From Phycisphaerales bacterium (GTDB taxonomy: Bacteria; Planctomycetota; Phycisphaerae; Phycisphaerales; UBA1924): DNA of 64,000 bases. This document shows positions 55,078-64,000 of the stretch, piece by piece. A program made the position numbers and the translations under genes. Under the pieces are notes generated by a model. It had not been told where the DNA came from. It did no database searches and was given only the letters and a program-made list of their open reading frames with translations. The DNA is taken from assembly GCA_030149165.1 (NCBI GenBank), contig JASBRY010000009.1:1116001-1180000 (forward strand), given 5' to 3'. How positions within the stretch are numbered: position 1 is the first letter of the stretch; each line of letters starts with the position of its first letter.

Positions 55078-56709
55078 ATGAACATGTTTGCTCGAATGCT
55101 TGTTTTACTTGGTATCGCGGCGTGTCACTCGGTCGCGACGGCTCAGACGCCGCTCGGCACCACGCTGAGCTATCAGGGACAGTTGAACACCGGAGGCAGC
55201 CCGCTCAATGGGTCGGCCGACTTCGAGTTTCGCGCGTTCGACGCTCCTGTCGGCGGTAATCTCCTAGGTACTTCTGTCGCTGTGAGCAACATCATGGTTG
55301 TGAACGGTGTCTTCACCGCCGAGGTGGACTTCGGCCCCGATGTCTTCGAGGGTCAGGCCGTCTGGCTTGAGATCCGCGTCCGCAGCCCCCACGACCCGAC
55401 CAACGTTGCCCCGTACGAAACACTCAGCCCCCGTCAAGCCCTGACCGCTGCACCAGCGGCCCAGACGCTCGTGCCCGGCGCCGTGATCGAGGGCGCGCCC
55501 GAGGGCTTCCTCGGCGGTGTCGTATCAGTCGTCGCAACCGAGCCTGGGATCGCCGTCGCGTCTTTCGTCGAGCCTGGTAACAATGCCGGGTTTTTCTCGG
55601 CAACGACGGACCTCTCCCGCAGCGCCGCGCTCGTCTCGGGGCAGAGCGCCGTCTATGGCACGGACCTCAACGGCGGGTTCAACGCTTACTTCGAGCAGGG
55701 CAAGTCATTCTTTGGCGGAAACGTTGGCATCGGGACGGAAACACCGGCAGTGGCGCTCGACATCATGGGCGACATGGGTGTCAGCGGACGGGTTGACATC
55801 GACGGACCGATCTTCGGGTTCGGATCGCTCAACATGGTCGGTCCGATCGTGGCAGCCGGAGGCCTGAGCATCGCTTCTCCGATCTCGGCTCCTGTGCTAC
55901 CGATTGTCATCGATGTGGCTGCCCCGGCTTTCACACCCAGCTTGCAGATCGACAATTCCGTGGACGGCACGGCTGCAATCGAACTCTCGACTCCGTTTCA
56001 CAACTGGATCATCGGCCAGAACCGCTCGCCCGGTGCGACTAGTTTCGATGCGTTCTTCATCCATGATGCAGACGCGGGCCTCGACCGAATGAGAATTCCG
56101 CCAGCCAGCGGCTACATTGAGTTCCCGCACAACGGTCTGGAGATCACAGGTAGCTCTCTGAGTCAGCCTCACCTGCTTGTGCGAGCTGCTTCTGGATCGA
56201 CGGTGCTGTCGGTTAACAACAACGGACTGGAGATCACCGGTGGCGCTGCGGGTGAGCCTCCCCTGCTTGTGCAAGATGCTTCTGGATCGCGGTTGCTGCT
56301 GGTCAACTATCTCGGGCAGATGTTTGCACCGAACCTGCCCAACATCGGCGACGAGCGCAATATGCAGTACAACGACGCCACCGGTGTGATTGGATTCGAT
56401 ACTTCGAGCCGCCGCTACAAGGAGAACATCACGCCCCTCAGAACGGACTTCGCTCGCATCCTGCTCGCCGAGCCGTACATCTACACACGCAAGGGCGGCA
56501 ACGCGAACCAGTGGGAGATTGGCTACATGGCCGAGGACCTGGAAGCGATCGGCCTGACACCACTGGTGGAGTACAACGGCGAGGGCCTTCCCGACGGCGT
56601 GAACTACGAGAAATCCGTGCTCTTCCTCAACGAGGTCATCAAAAGCCAGCAGGCGCAGATCCAGGCGCTCGAAGCACGCCTCTCGGCTCTCGAGGCCGCG
56701 GAGAAGTAG
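55078..56709 (+). CDS. Secreted YQGQL-domain protein with C-terminal S74 intramolecular chaperone domain
   Basis: A 543-residue exported protein (signal peptide ending SVATAQT). N-terminal YQGQL domain (LSYQGQLNTGGSPLNGSADF), a VGIGTETPAVALDIMGD unit and a collagen-free beta-helix-like middle with two HNGLEITG/NNGLEITG repeats. The last ~100 residues are a peptidase_S74/intramolecular chaperone domain: SSRRYKENITPL (Ser443/Ser444 and Lys448, 4-5 residues apart as in the Ser-Lys dyad), IGYMAEDLEAIGLTPLVEY, then a coiled coil (QQAQIQALEARLSALEA). In phage fibres this domain trimerises then cuts itself off. The gene is clearly more GC-rich than its neighbours, suggesting transfer. Confidence 0.88.
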   Translation: MNMFARMLVLLGIAACHSVATAQTPLGTTLSYQGQLNTGGSPLNGSADFEFRAFDAPVGGNLLGTSVAVSNIMVVNGVFTAEVDFGPDVFEGQAVWLEIRVRSPHDPTNVAPYETLSPRQALTAAPAAQTLVPGAVIEGAPEGFLGGVVSVVATEPGIAVASFVEPGNNAGFFSATTDLSRSAALVSGQSAVYGTDLNGGFNAYFEQGKSFFGGNVGIGTETPAVALDIMGDMGVSGRVDIDGPIFGFGSLNMVGPIVAAGGLSIASPISAPVLPIVIDVAAPAFTPSLQIDNSVDGTAAIELSTPFHNWIIGQNRSPGATSFDAFFIHDADAGLDRMRIPPASGYIEFPHNGLEITGSSLSQPHLLVRAASGSTVLSVNNNGLEITGGAAGEPPLLVQDASGSRLLLVNYLGQMFAPNLPNIGDERNMQYNDATGVIGFDTSSRRYKENITPLRTDFARILLAEPYIYTRKGGNANQWEIGYMAEDLEAIGLTPLVEYNGEGLPDGVNYEKSVLFLNEVIKSQQAQIQALEARLSALEAAEK

Positions 56710-57132
56710 GCACAAGCGAAACCTTCGGAAACTCTGGATGCAGCCTGTCGTTCTTGCGCGACAGACGCCACTGGTGGATCCTGCACGGCTATCCCTTAAG
56801 TTGAGGATCTCGAGAGCGGCTTGGCCTCGAGAGAGATGATTTCGCCGAATCTCAATCCCGCTTAAAATCGAACGCCAATTCAAAGGAATTAACCGGCTTT
56901 ACTCAGCAGCGGCACGAGAGACAGTTTGGCCTATCCCGGATCACCCCCCGTTGACTTCAGAGGTATACGAAACGGCTTTCCTGATAAGACGCCGTTTCGC
57001 CTGTTTGGGTCACTCTGCGTGATAACGCGCGTCTCGTAGATCCCACTGTTCCGACCAATTTTTGATTTTCGAGCACAGTTCGCGCGAAAGTCTCTCGTGG
57101 CGATTTGGACGGTGTCTCCGCCCTAGCGCGAT
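56710..57132. other. 423-bp spacer dominated by repeat copy C
   Basis: Follows the S74 protein. About 56716-56780 may hold its transcription end, but no clean terminator is seen. The rest is repeat copy C. A minus-strand reading frame of 160 codons crosses it and runs into the DUF1772 gene antisense to nothing useful; it is not regarded as a gene. Confidence 0.5.
56916..57122. repeat. ~205-bp dispersed hairpin repeat, copy C (no transposase attached)
   Basis: 207 bp from GAGAGACAG to TGTCTCCG. The hairpin is CGAAACGGC (56968-56976) with GCCGTTTCG (56991-56999). Layout and length match copies A and B, including CCGTTGACTTCAGAGG and the GGCGATTTGGACGGTGTC end. Here no transposase gene is attached, so it is a solo copy. 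The minus-strand frame ends TGETASYQESRFVYL. Its far end lies 10 bp from the stop of the DUF1772 gene. Confidence 0.8.
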
Positions 57133-57606
57133 TTAGATAGCCAACAGATAGAAGATGATCGAAAGCGTCCCCAGAACAACCCGTGCATGATTCCAGCGCG
57201 TCCAGATGACAATGTAGTGCCGCCAGAACTCTGCAGTGGCGACATTGTCCGAATCCAAACTTGCGAGCTTTGTGTTCAGCGGCACATTGCCAACCGCAGT
57301 GATCCCGAACACGCCAACTACGAAGAGTAAGCCTGCGCACAGCAACGGTAGCCACCATTGCTGATCCATGCTCATCAGTGCAAGCACAACCGCGCCGGCT
57401 GACAGGAATGTCGTTCCGAAGAATGGTCCCATGAACCATGGCGTATAGACGGTCTTGTTGATTTGTTGCATCGCACGGATGCCCTCGGCTTCATCCAGAC
57501 GCTTCAGTGCGGACATGATAAACGCTGAGAACGCGAACAGCGTCCCCACAGTCAGCCCGGCACCAACCACTGCGATTACGAGACCGGTATTGACAAGATC
57601 ACTCAC
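57133..57606 (-). CDS. DUF1772 (anthrone-oxygenase-like) membrane protein
   Basis: A 157-residue protein with four membrane helices (LVIAVVGAGLTVGTLFAF, WFMGPFFGTTFLSAGAVVLA, LPLLCAGLLFVVGVFG and VVLGTLSIIFYLLAI). The pattern NVPLNTKLASLD followed by FWRHYIVIWTRWNHAR is the DUF1772 signature (N-x-P-x-N ... W-x-x-W-N-x-x-R). GTG at 57606 is chosen: GAGG lies 6 bases upstream and it overlaps the upstream stop by 8 bases. It pairs with the NmrA-like gene, suggesting a small oxidoreductase or stress operon. Confidence 0.83.
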   Translation of the reverse strand: MSDLVNTGLVIAVVGAGLTVGTLFAFSAFIMSALKRLDEAEGIRAMQQINKTVYTPWFMGPFFGTTFLSAGAVVLALMSMDQQWWLPLLCAGLLFVVGVFGITAVGNVPLNTKLASLDSDNVATAEFWRHYIVIWTRWNHARVVLGTLSIIFYLLAI

Positions 57607-58456
57607 TGGACACCTCTTCCAAATCAAACGCACCCTCTGCAGCAGCATTCGTAACAAACTCATGAAAGCTTCTTGGTGCCCGTCCCAGCACGCGCTCAAC
57701 ATCCCCAGTAGGTTTCGCGTTGACTCCGCTCACGGTGATATCGAACAGATATACAAGGAGTTCGATGTACTCTGCCGGGACTGAGAGATTCATCATTTCG
57801 GCTCGGAACTCATCGGTTGAGATCGGCTGGTAGCGGATCTCGCGGCCAGCTGCCTTTGAGAGTTCGTCTGCAATCTGATCATGCCTAAGCGCTTCTGGGC
57901 CTGAGAGATTGAGGGATTCCCCATTCAATCTTGTATCACTCAATGCTTCGGCAACGACCTCCGCGATGTCATTAGCATCAATGATGGGCTCAACAGCGTT
58001 GCTCATTGGCAGGGCGATCACCCCGTCCTGGACCATTGAAGCAAAGTCGCCCTCGCTGAAGTTCTGGCTGAACCATGCAGCTCGGACAAATGTCCAGTCG
58101 AGGCCCGAGTCAACAACAATCTGTTCTGCAGCCTGAGCTTCTTTGACACCGCGACCGCTCAGCAGGACAACCTTCCGCACACCCTGCTGTTTGGCTATCT
58201 TTGTGAATTCCCGTATGTCATCAGTAGCTGCCGGCACCGCGAGGTCTGGCTGGTATACCACATATACAGCATCCATTCCTTCCAAAGCGCCCGGCCAGGT
58301 CTCGCGCGAGGCCCAGTCGAACGCGGGTGTACTCGACCGCGAACCTCGCCGAACGGTGATACCCCGTTCTTCGAGAAGCGGGACGATACGACGACCGGTC
58401 TTCCCGTTTGCGGCGATAACGAGGATGTTCTGATATGGCAGATTCTGAGTGTTCAT
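57599..58456 (-). CDS. NmrA-like NAD(P)-binding Rossmann protein
   Basis: A 285-residue protein with a Rossmann start ILVIAANGKTGRRIVPLL (GxxGxxG-like N-G-K-T-G-R) and the NmrA-family flow: DAVYVVYQPDLAVP, VRKVVLLSGRGVKE, LDWTFVRAAWFSQNF and PIIDANDIAEVVAEAL. These atypical SDR proteins act as NADP sensors or reductases such as quinone reductase; no catalytic Tyr-x3-Lys is obvious. GGAG lies 6 bases upstream of the ATG. It is divergent from the AraC regulator, its likely controller. Confidence 0.87.
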   Translation of the reverse strand: MNTQNLPYQNILVIAANGKTGRRIVPLLEERGITVRRGSRSSTPAFDWASRETWPGALEGMDAVYVVYQPDLAVPAATDDIREFTKIAKQQGVRKVVLLSGRGVKEAQAAEQIVVDSGLDWTFVRAAWFSQNFSEGDFASMVQDGVIALPMSNAVEPIIDANDIAEVVAEALSDTRLNGESLNLSGPEALRHDQIADELSKAAGREIRYQPISTDEFRAEMMNLSVPAEYIELLVYLFDITVSGVNAKPTGDVERVLGRAPRSFHEFVTNAAAEGAFDLEEVSSE

Positions 58457-58607
58457 GGTGTACTCCGTGTGATTATGGTCTGGCGTTTCATGGTGATCGC
58501 CATTTTTGATATAGTCAGTATCGGAGCCAAATGTCGTACTTTCAATGATACATAATCCTAAGATATTGCTCGTTCGTCCACATGTGGTGTTTTTCTAAGA
58601 TCATTGG

Positions 58608-58613
58608 TATAAT
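58608..58613 (+). promoter_or_regulatory. TATAAT -10 box immediately upstream of the AraC-type gene (leaderless candidate)
   Basis: A perfect TATAAT ends 5 bases before the ATG at 58619, and there is no Shine-Dalgarno site between. If used, transcription would start at or next to the A of the ATG, giving a leaderless message. The -35 region is poor (TGGTGT about 18 bases upstream). Confidence 0.4.
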
Positions 58614-58618
58614 TGGGC

Positions 58619-59620
58619 ATGCCTGAAACCAGAATCAATCAACCGGCCACGCCTCCACCAACTGCTTGGGACTCCACCGATCCGCTAGGCGAGACTTTGC
58701 ACTCATTCCGCCTGGAAGGTGTCGTCTACGCCCACTCGCATCTCACGGCCCCTTGGGGCGTAGTGATGCCCCCGATGCCGGACTGCCTGATGTTTCACAT
58801 TGTGACCACTGGAGAATGCAGACTGGAGTTTGAGGAGGGGGATGCAGCGATCCTCCGTCCCGGTGAGTTTGCGTTAATGCCACGCGGAGAGGGCCATGTG
58901 ATCAAGCACGCCAAGGGGGCACAAACCATCAACTACTTCGACCTCCCAATCGAGCATGTATCCCCGCGATATGAGACATTGAGCTACGGCGGAGGGGGTG
59001 ATGGCACGACCCTGATTTGTGGCGGTGTGCGAATCGATCACCCCGCGGCGCGTGATCTGGTGGAGTTGCTTCCAAACCTGATTCATATCAAAACATGGGA
59101 TTCACCCAACGCCGAGTGGATGCACAGCACCCTGCGCCTTATGGCTGCGGAAGCGAGTTCGCGTCAACCGGGAGGTGAGACCATCGTGACCCGGCTTGCG
59201 GACATCTTGGTCATCCAAGCGATTCGCACATGGCTCCTTGAGCATCCCGAGTCTCGCCGAGGCTGGCTCGGTGCACTGAGTGACGACAAAGTCGGGCCGG
59301 CTTTGTTACTCATTCATCGTGATCCATCCACGGACTGGACAGTTGCCTCGCTCGCAAAGTCAGTTTCAATGTCAAGGTCAGCATTTTCTGCGAGGTTCAC
59401 TAATCTCGTTGGGGAATCCGTTATGCAGTATGTCACACGCTGGCGTATGCACACCGCCGGAGCATGGCTCAGAGAAACCAAGATAACGGCTGCCGAATGC
59501 GGAGCTCAGCTCGGTTACAACTCAGAGGCGGCCTTTAGCCGTGCATTCAAGCGTGTAATGGGCGTTCCCCCTGGTACATGGCAGAAGGACATTGCTGAAC
59601 AAGACGGCTCCCCTCTTTAG
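58619..59620 (+). CDS. AraC-family transcriptional regulator with cupin_6-type sensor
   Basis: A 333-residue regulator. The first ~190 residues are an AraC-binding-type cupin (LSAPWGV-like LTAPWGVVMPPMPDCLMFHI, GDAAILRPGEFALMPRGEGH, LICGGVRIDHPAARDLVELLP). The C-terminal ~100 residues carry two helix-turn-helix motifs (DWTVASLAKSVSMSRSAFSA and ITAAECGAQLGYNSEAAFSR) ending RVMGVPPGTW. It should activate or repress the divergent NmrA/DUF1772 pair. A TTG six bases earlier is in frame, but the ATG at 58619 is preferred. Confidence 0.88.
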   Translation: MPETRINQPATPPPTAWDSTDPLGETLHSFRLEGVVYAHSHLTAPWGVVMPPMPDCLMFHIVTTGECRLEFEEGDAAILRPGEFALMPRGEGHVIKHAKGAQTINYFDLPIEHVSPRYETLSYGGGGDGTTLICGGVRIDHPAARDLVELLPNLIHIKTWDSPNAEWMHSTLRLMAAEASSRQPGGETIVTRLADILVIQAIRTWLLEHPESRRGWLGALSDDKVGPALLLIHRDPSTDWTVASLAKSVSMSRSAFSARFTNLVGESVMQYVTRWRMHTAGAWLRETKITAAECGAQLGYNSEAAFSRAFKRVMGVPPGTWQKDIAEQDGSPL

Positions 59621-59970
59621 TCAGCGCCATTATTGGAGACTGTTCAATCAATCTCTATCGCTACCTGGATCTCGCAGAATTTTCGGTGAGTTCAAGGTCT
59701 TCGATCGCCATTGTGTTCGGCTTCCAACGGAATGGGCAAAAAAGTATCGACAAAGTGGATGACTGATCGATGGCGAAATTCTAGAAGAAACGATTTGCCA
59801 GTGGTTTAGGAACTCTATCAGAACCTGTTTAGAATTGTAGTTGGATGAACTCCATGGGCATATGCGCATGAAGTATCGTGAGGGATAGGCAGATGCGGGA
59901 CGATGTTCGTCAAGAAAAAGGATTCGTTTGTCTAGAATGCCAGGTACAGAAACCTTGAAGCGGTGGATTT
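59621..59970. other. 350-bp spacer before the ABC exporter genes
   Basis: No supported gene on either strand; the longest frames (about 70 codons, minus strand) have no ribosome site or signal. No hairpin terminator with a T-run was recognised. It should hold the promoter of the ABC exporter operon. Confidence 0.4.
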
Positions 59971-60702
59971 ATGGGGAAAGCGGACAACAGATCGCTCGAT
60001 AGATGTGCCGTCTTCTCGGCAAAGGGTCTCACAAAGGTCTACCGAGTTGGTGATGTTGATGTTCACGCACTTCGTGGTATTGATCTTGAATTGTACGCTG
60101 GCGAAGTTGTCGTACTTCTAGGCCCTTCTGGGAGTGGAAAGTCAACTTTGTTGAACATACTTGGTGGGCTCGATGCGCCAAGCTCGGGAACGGTTCGGGC
60201 GCTTGACCACGATCTCACGGGTTCTGATGATGCCGCTCTGACGAGGTTTCGGCGAGAGCATATTGGGTTTGTCTTCCAGTTTTACAACCTCATCCCGAGT
60301 TTGACGGCGCGCGAGAACATCTCTTTGGTGACGGATATTGCGCAGGATCCAATGTCGGCTGAGGAGGCGCTTCGTATTGTGGGTTTGGCTGATCGCATGG
60401 ATCATTTTCCGGCGCAACTTTCAGGCGGTGAACAACAGCGTGTAGCGATTGCTCGTGCGATCGCGAAACAACCAGATGTGTTGCTCTGCGATGAACCAAC
60501 GGGTGCATTGGACGCCAGTACCGGCGTTGTTGTCCTGGAGGCGATCGAACGAATCAACCGTGAACTCGGCACCGCGACTGTCATCATTACGCACAATGCC
60601 GCGATATCTGCGATGGCTGATCGCATCGTGTCTATGTCGGGCGGTCTCGTTGCTGAGATACGCGATAATGTGAAGCAGCTTGCACGAGGTATTCGCTGGT
60701 GA
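59971..60702 (+). CDS. ABC transporter ATPase (LolD/MacB-type)
   Basis: A 243-residue ATPase with all hallmarks: Walker [11 protein letters not shown]-loop [13 protein letters not shown], signature [14 protein letters not shown], Walker [13 protein letters not shown] and the H-loop TVIITHN. The LTAREN motif and the GALD D-loop are typical of the MacB/LolD/FtsE group that works with FtsX-type permeases. The stop overlaps the permease start by 4 bases (GTGA). It powers the mechanotransmission-type exporter encoded next to it. Confidence 0.92.
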   Translation: MGKADNRSLDRCAVFSAKGLTKVYRVGDVDVHALRGIDLELYAGEVVVLLGPSGSGKSTLLNILGGLDAPSSGTVRALDHDLTGSDDAALTRFRREHIGFVFQFYNLIPSLTARENISLVTDIAQDPMSAEEALRIVGLADRMDHFPAQLSGGEQQRVAIARAIAKQPDVLLCDEPTGALDASTGVVVLEAIERINRELGTATVIITHNAAISAMADRIVSMSGGLVAEIRDNVKQLARGIRW

Positions 60703-63044
60703 GGGCGCTTTCCGTAAAGCTGTGGCGTGATCTCATCCAACTGCGTGGGCAAGCGATCGCAATCGGTTTAGTCATGGCGTGCGGAGTGGCGACGCTCATT
60801 ATGTCATTGAGCATGCTTGATTCGATGGCAACGACAATTGATCGCTATTACAAACAAAGCCGGTTTGCGCAAGTCTTTGTGCATCTAGAGCGTGCCCCGC
60901 TGAGTTTGATCGATCGGATTGCGGAGGTTCCGGGTGTCGCCTATGCGCAAGCCAGAGTCATCGAGCGAGTAACCCTCGATATGCAGAGATTGGAAGAGCC
61001 AGCTTGGGGTCGGATTGTCTCTTTGCCTGAAGATACAAATTCTGGTCTCAATCTAGTGCATCTCCGCTCCGGCCGCTACCCCGAGGCTCCGCGAGAAGTG
61101 CTCGTTGGTCAGCGTTTCGCGACGGCACACGGTCTAGTCGCTGGTGACGAGATCAATGCTGTACTCAATGGCCGGCGTGAGGTGCTGCGTGTTGTCGGGA
61201 TCGGACTCTCCCCAGAGTTTGTATACCTGATCAGTCCTGGGAGCATACTTCCGGAGAACGAACGCTACGGCGTATTCTGGATGGCTCATCGTGAGATGGA
61301 AGCCGCATTCGATATGGAGGGGGCTTTCAATGATGCCATACTGACGCTCAGTCCAAACGCGATCGAACAGGAAGTCATCGACCGTGTCGATGACCTGACC
61401 GAACGCTACGGAAGCCTGGGTGCCTATGGACGACTCGATCAGCCATCGCACCGCTTCCTCGACAATGAACTGAAAGAGCTCCGCGGTACGGCACTCATAG
61501 TGCCTGTGATCTTTCTTATCGTTTCCGCGTTCTTGTTAAACATTGTGCTCGCTCGAATGATTGCGACGCAGCGTGAGCAAATAGCAGCGCTCAAAGCACT
61601 GGGATATTCATCGCGTGAGATCGGGCTGCACTACCTCCAGTTTGTGCTCGTAATCGCGGTTTGTTCTGCATTCGTAGGTTCACTGCTGGGCGCATGGATG
61701 GGACGCGGCATGACCGCGATGTACGCGGAGTTTTTTGATTTCCCATCGTTTGAATATGTAATCAAACGACGCGTCATTGTCCTTGGAATATCTGTGAGCA
61801 GTATTTCAGCGACGCTAGGTGTAGCGAGTGCCTTGTACGCTGCGATGCGTTTGCCACCAGCCGAAGCCATGCGACCCAGGGCGCCACAGTCATATCGGCC
61901 GACCATACTTGAGCGAGTTGGTGTCCACCGCTTTCTTCCAACATCACTGCGGATGATCGTTCGTCAGCTCGAGCGCCAGCCAGCCAAGACGCTGCTGTCA
62001 ATTCTTGGTGTTTCGCTGGCTACAGCTATTTTGGTGCTTGGGAGGTACAGCGAGGATGCCGTCGGATTTATCATGGATCACCAGTTCAATCGGGTTTTGC
62101 GTTATGACGCGAATGTTGTACTCTTTGATAAGACTGATTCTTCTGCGATTTCAACAGTATCTTCTATGCCGGGTATTCTGGCTACTGAGCCGTATAGACG
62201 AATCACGGCTCGCATTCATGCGGGTCATAAGAAAGAGCTTGTGGATATGCTCGCTCTTGAACGCGTCGATGGGATGCAACAGCTGCTTGATCTCTCTGGT
62301 CGCCAGATTCCGCTTGCCGACTCTGGGATTCTGATTTCATCCGTGCTGGCTGACAAACTCGATATTCGTCCAGGTATGACGGTAACTGTTGAGGCCCTGG
62401 AAGGTCGCCGACCGGAAATAGAGTTGCCGGTTTGTGGGGTTATCGATGACTTTGCAGGCTTGAGCGTATATGTCCGGCTGAAGGATCTGAACCGATGGCT
62501 GCGTGAGCAGGGGGCCATAGGGGGCATCATGGTCCAGGTCGATTCCGAGTTGGCTGAATCTCTTTATCTCGAACTCAAACAAGCACCGCGAGTGGTAGCG
62601 GTCGAATCTACTCACGCGATGCGCGAGAATTTTGATGAACTCGTCATCCGGAACATGGCCATCATGCGTCCATTTCTGATCAGTTTTTCGGTAATCATCG
62701 CATTTGGTGTCGTATACAACAGTGCGCGGATATCGCTGGCAGAACGAAGCCGCGACCTATCGACTCTTCGTGTACTGGGTTTTTCCAAGCGAGAGATTGC
62801 ATCGATACAGTTGTGGGAACTCGCGTTGATCACAGGTTTTGGGATCCCAGTGGGACTAGTCGCGGGTTACTTGCTTGCCGAGTTCACTTCAGAGGCAACC
62901 GCGATGGAGATCGCGCGGATGCCCTTTGTCATCGCGCCATCGACATTCGGATTCTCAGCGGTAGTTGTATTGACTGCCTCGATCGTTTCTGGGCTCATTG
63001 TTCGGCGTCGTCTTGATAGAATAGATCTCATCGCAGTGCTCTAG
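60699..63044 (+). CDS. ABC transporter permease with two FtsX domains
   Basis: A 781-residue permease starting with GTG. An N-terminal helix ([20 protein letters not shown]) is followed by a large periplasmic domain, then a first FtsX unit ([38 protein letters not shown]), a second periplasmic domain and a second FtsX unit ([36 protein letters not shown]). This duplicated plan fits LolC/E-like or drug/lipid exporters that act with a HlyD adaptor. Substrate unknown. It overlaps the ATPase gene and precedes the adaptor by 18 bp. Confidence 0.9.
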   Translation: MRALSVKLWRDLIQLRGQAIAIGLVMACGVATLIMSLSMLDSMATTIDRYYKQSRFAQVFVHLERAPLSLIDRIAEVPGVAYAQARVIERVTLDMQRLEEPAWGRIVSLPEDTNSGLNLVHLRSGRYPEAPREVLVGQRFATAHGLVAGDEINAVLNGRREVLRVVGIGLSPEFVYLISPGSILPENERYGVFWMAHREMEAAFDMEGAFNDAILTLSPNAIEQEVIDRVDDLTERYGSLGAYGRLDQPSHRFLDNELKELRGTALIVPVIFLIVSAFLLNIVLARMIATQREQIAALKALGYSSREIGLHYLQFVLVIAVCSAFVGSLLGAWMGRGMTAMYAEFFDFPSFEYVIKRRVIVLGISVSSISATLGVASALYAAMRLPPAEAMRPRAPQSYRPTILERVGVHRFLPTSLRMIVRQLERQPAKTLLSILGVSLATAILVLGRYSEDAVGFIMDHQFNRVLRYDANVVLFDKTDSSAISTVSSMPGILATEPYRRITARIHAGHKKELVDMLALERVDGMQQLLDLSGRQIPLADSGILISSVLADKLDIRPGMTVTVEALEGRRPEIELPVCGVIDDFAGLSVYVRLKDLNRWLREQGAIGGIMVQVDSELAESLYLELKQAPRVVAVESTHAMRENFDELVIRNMAIMRPFLISFSVIIAFGVVYNSARISLAERSRDLSTLRVLGFSKREIASIQLWELALITGFGIPVGLVAGYLLAEFTSEATAMEIARMPFVIAPSTFGFSAVVVLTASIVSGLIVRRRLDRIDLIAVL

Positions 63045-63062
63045 TCGCGGGAGTGATTGACC

Positions 63063-64000
63063 ATGAAAGGTATACTCAAAGCCGGTTTCTATAGTGCCAT
63101 AGGGTTATTTTTGATCGCGCTCTTCGCGTTTGCATTCTGGCCGAGACCAGTCGAAGTTGATGTCGTCGAAGCAGCGATGAGTCCCATGCTTGTCACGGTA
63201 GATGAAGATGGCACAACACGAATCCGCGAGCGATATATCGTCTCGAGTCCGCTTTCCGGCCGGCTCAGACGAATTCTGCTCGATCCCGGCGATCCCGTTT
63301 TTGCTGAGAGCACTTTGCTTGCACAGCTAGAGCCAACCGATCCCGTGCTGCTCGACGCCCGAGAGATTGCAGAGGCACAAGGTCGAGTAAAAGCAGCAGA
63401 GGCATCGGTAAGAAGGGCAGAAGCGGATTTTGAACGGGCTCGTGCAGAGTACGACTTTACTGAGAATGATCTGATGCGTGTCAAGACGGCGTTCGCTTCG
63501 GATGCCGCAACCGAAGCTGAAGTTGACTTCGCTCGCAGCAAGTTCCAACAAGCAAGCGCAGCATTCAGGGTAGCGCAGTTTAATGTAGATATCGCGTCTC
63601 ATGAGCTTGAGGTTGCACAGAGTGCATTGCTGATTACACAAGGTGTTGAGACCGATGAGGAATCACTCGCACGGCTCTCAATCTACAGCCCGATCGATGG
63701 TGTAGTGCTGCATGTGCTTCAAGAGAATGTCGCCGTCGTTTCTCCTGGAACACCATTGATTGAGGTTGGTGATCTTTCTGATCTTGAACTTGTTATCGAT
63801 GTTCTCTCTACCGATGCGGTTTCGATCGAGCCGGGGCAGCGCGTGATAGTAGAGCGATGGGGTGGTGGTCGGCCGCTCGAAGCTACCGTTCGGCTTGTCG
63901 AGCCATCCGCGTTTCTCAAGATCTCCGCACTTGGTATCGAAGAGCAACGAGTCAATGTAATCGCGGACCTCATCACTCCTCCTGAAGAGCGTGCGGCTTT
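63063..64000 (+). CDS. HlyD-family periplasmic adaptor of the ABC exporter (cut by window end)
   Basis: The frame is open for 312 codons and continues past the window. One N-terminal helix (about 8-25, YSAIGLFLIALFAFAFWP), a lipoyl half (IVSSPLSGRLRRILLDPGDP), a coiled-coil hairpin (about 100-185, EIAEAQGRVKAAEASVRRAE and on), a second lipoyl half (LSIYSPIDGVVLHVLQENVA) and the start of the barrel (VIDVLSTDAVSIEPGQRV). It matches MacA/DevB-like adaptors and links the permease to an outer membrane factor not seen here. GGGAG is 9 bases before the ATG. Confidence 0.88.
   Translation, partial: MKGILKAGFYSAIGLFLIALFAFAFWPRPVEVDVVEAAMSPMLVTVDEDGTTRIRERYIVSSPLSGRLRRILLDPGDPVFAESTLLAQLEPTDPVLLDAREIAEAQGRVKAAEASVRRAEADFERARAEYDFTENDLMRVKTAFASDAATEAEVDFARSKFQQASAAFRVAQFNVDIASHELEVAQSALLITQGVETDEESLARLSIYSPIDGVVLHVLQENVAVVSPGTPLIEVGDLSDLELVIDVLSTDAVSIEPGQRVIVERWGGGRPLEATVRLVEPSAFLKISALGIEEQRVNVIADLITPPEERAA

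Noticed and set aside
56957-57439. 160-codon minus-strand frame through repeat C and the DUF1772 gene
   Set aside because: It overlaps the strong DUF1772 gene on the same strand in another frame, and its end is just the repeat's open frame.

Overview
The window reads as a metal-resistance and accessory region of a planctomycete, most likely of the Phycisphaerae type. This is an inference. It rests on a type II pseudopilin N-terminus, an overlapping ECF sigma factor and Ser/Thr kinase with a beta-propeller, secreted proteins with a dockerin-like C-terminus, S74 chaperone and TIG domains, and many small Cys-rich secreted proteins. No rRNA, tRNA or CRISPR array was seen. Base composition is mixed: about even GC in 1.4-23 kb and 41-53 kb, visibly higher in 24.1-40.4 kb and in the gene at 55.1-56.7 kb.

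Layout. 0-1.9 kb: a Met-rich Spy/CpxP-like protein, a CBM48-like protein and an Rrf2 regulator with a Cys cluster. 2.4-3.6 kb: a two-helix ion channel and a divergent Cys-rich secreted protein. 3.7-21.2 kb: fourteen plus-strand genes with gaps of at most 62 bp, a copper/silver-type cluster. It holds an outer membrane factor, a membrane fusion protein with metal-binding domains, an enlarged CusA pump, a protein with four YHS-like repeats, a YHS-DUF2231 membrane protein, a SpoIIE-type phosphatase, two small membrane proteins, a CPx copper ATPase with YHS and heavy-metal-binding domains, a nuclease-like protein, a PepSY protein, a pseudopilin, an unknown membrane protein and an HMA-MauE/DoxX-like protein. 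21.7-23.8 kb: a vanadium-haloperoxidase-like secreted protein with a dockerin-like tail.

24.1-40.8 kb: two minus-strand RND operons. The upstream one (40.4 to 32.9 kb) encodes a Cys-rich secreted protein, CzcC, a CzcB with a long Cys/His repeat array, CzcA and a short CDF protein. It is divergent from an ArsR/SmtB repressor gene, and a 32-bp near-perfect palindrome between them is itself a promoter in both directions. The downstream one (32.8 to 24.2 kb) encodes a second Cys-rich secreted protein, an outer membrane factor, a thioredoxin-like lipoprotein, an adaptor, an RND pump, a His-rich lipoprotein and a full CDF transporter.

41.1-57.1 kb: an IS-rich zone. One intact and two decayed copies of a DDE integrase-type transposase occur, with three copies of a ~205-bp hairpin repeat. 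Between them lie two secreted proteins sharing a YQGQL domain, a 1452-residue secreted TIG protein and the sigma/kinase pair. 57.1-59.6 kb: DUF1772 and NmrA-like genes divergent from an AraC regulator. 60.0-64.0 kb: an ABC exporter (ATPase, FtsX-type permease, HlyD adaptor) cut by the window edge.

Working model (inference): three RND systems, a P-type ATPase and two CDF proteins export soft and transition metals, while many periplasmic Cys/His/Met-rich proteins bind or hand over the ions. The most unusual parts are the Cys/His array on CzcB, the four-YHS protein, the phosphatase and nuclease-like protein inside the copper cluster, and the IS-linked repeat family.
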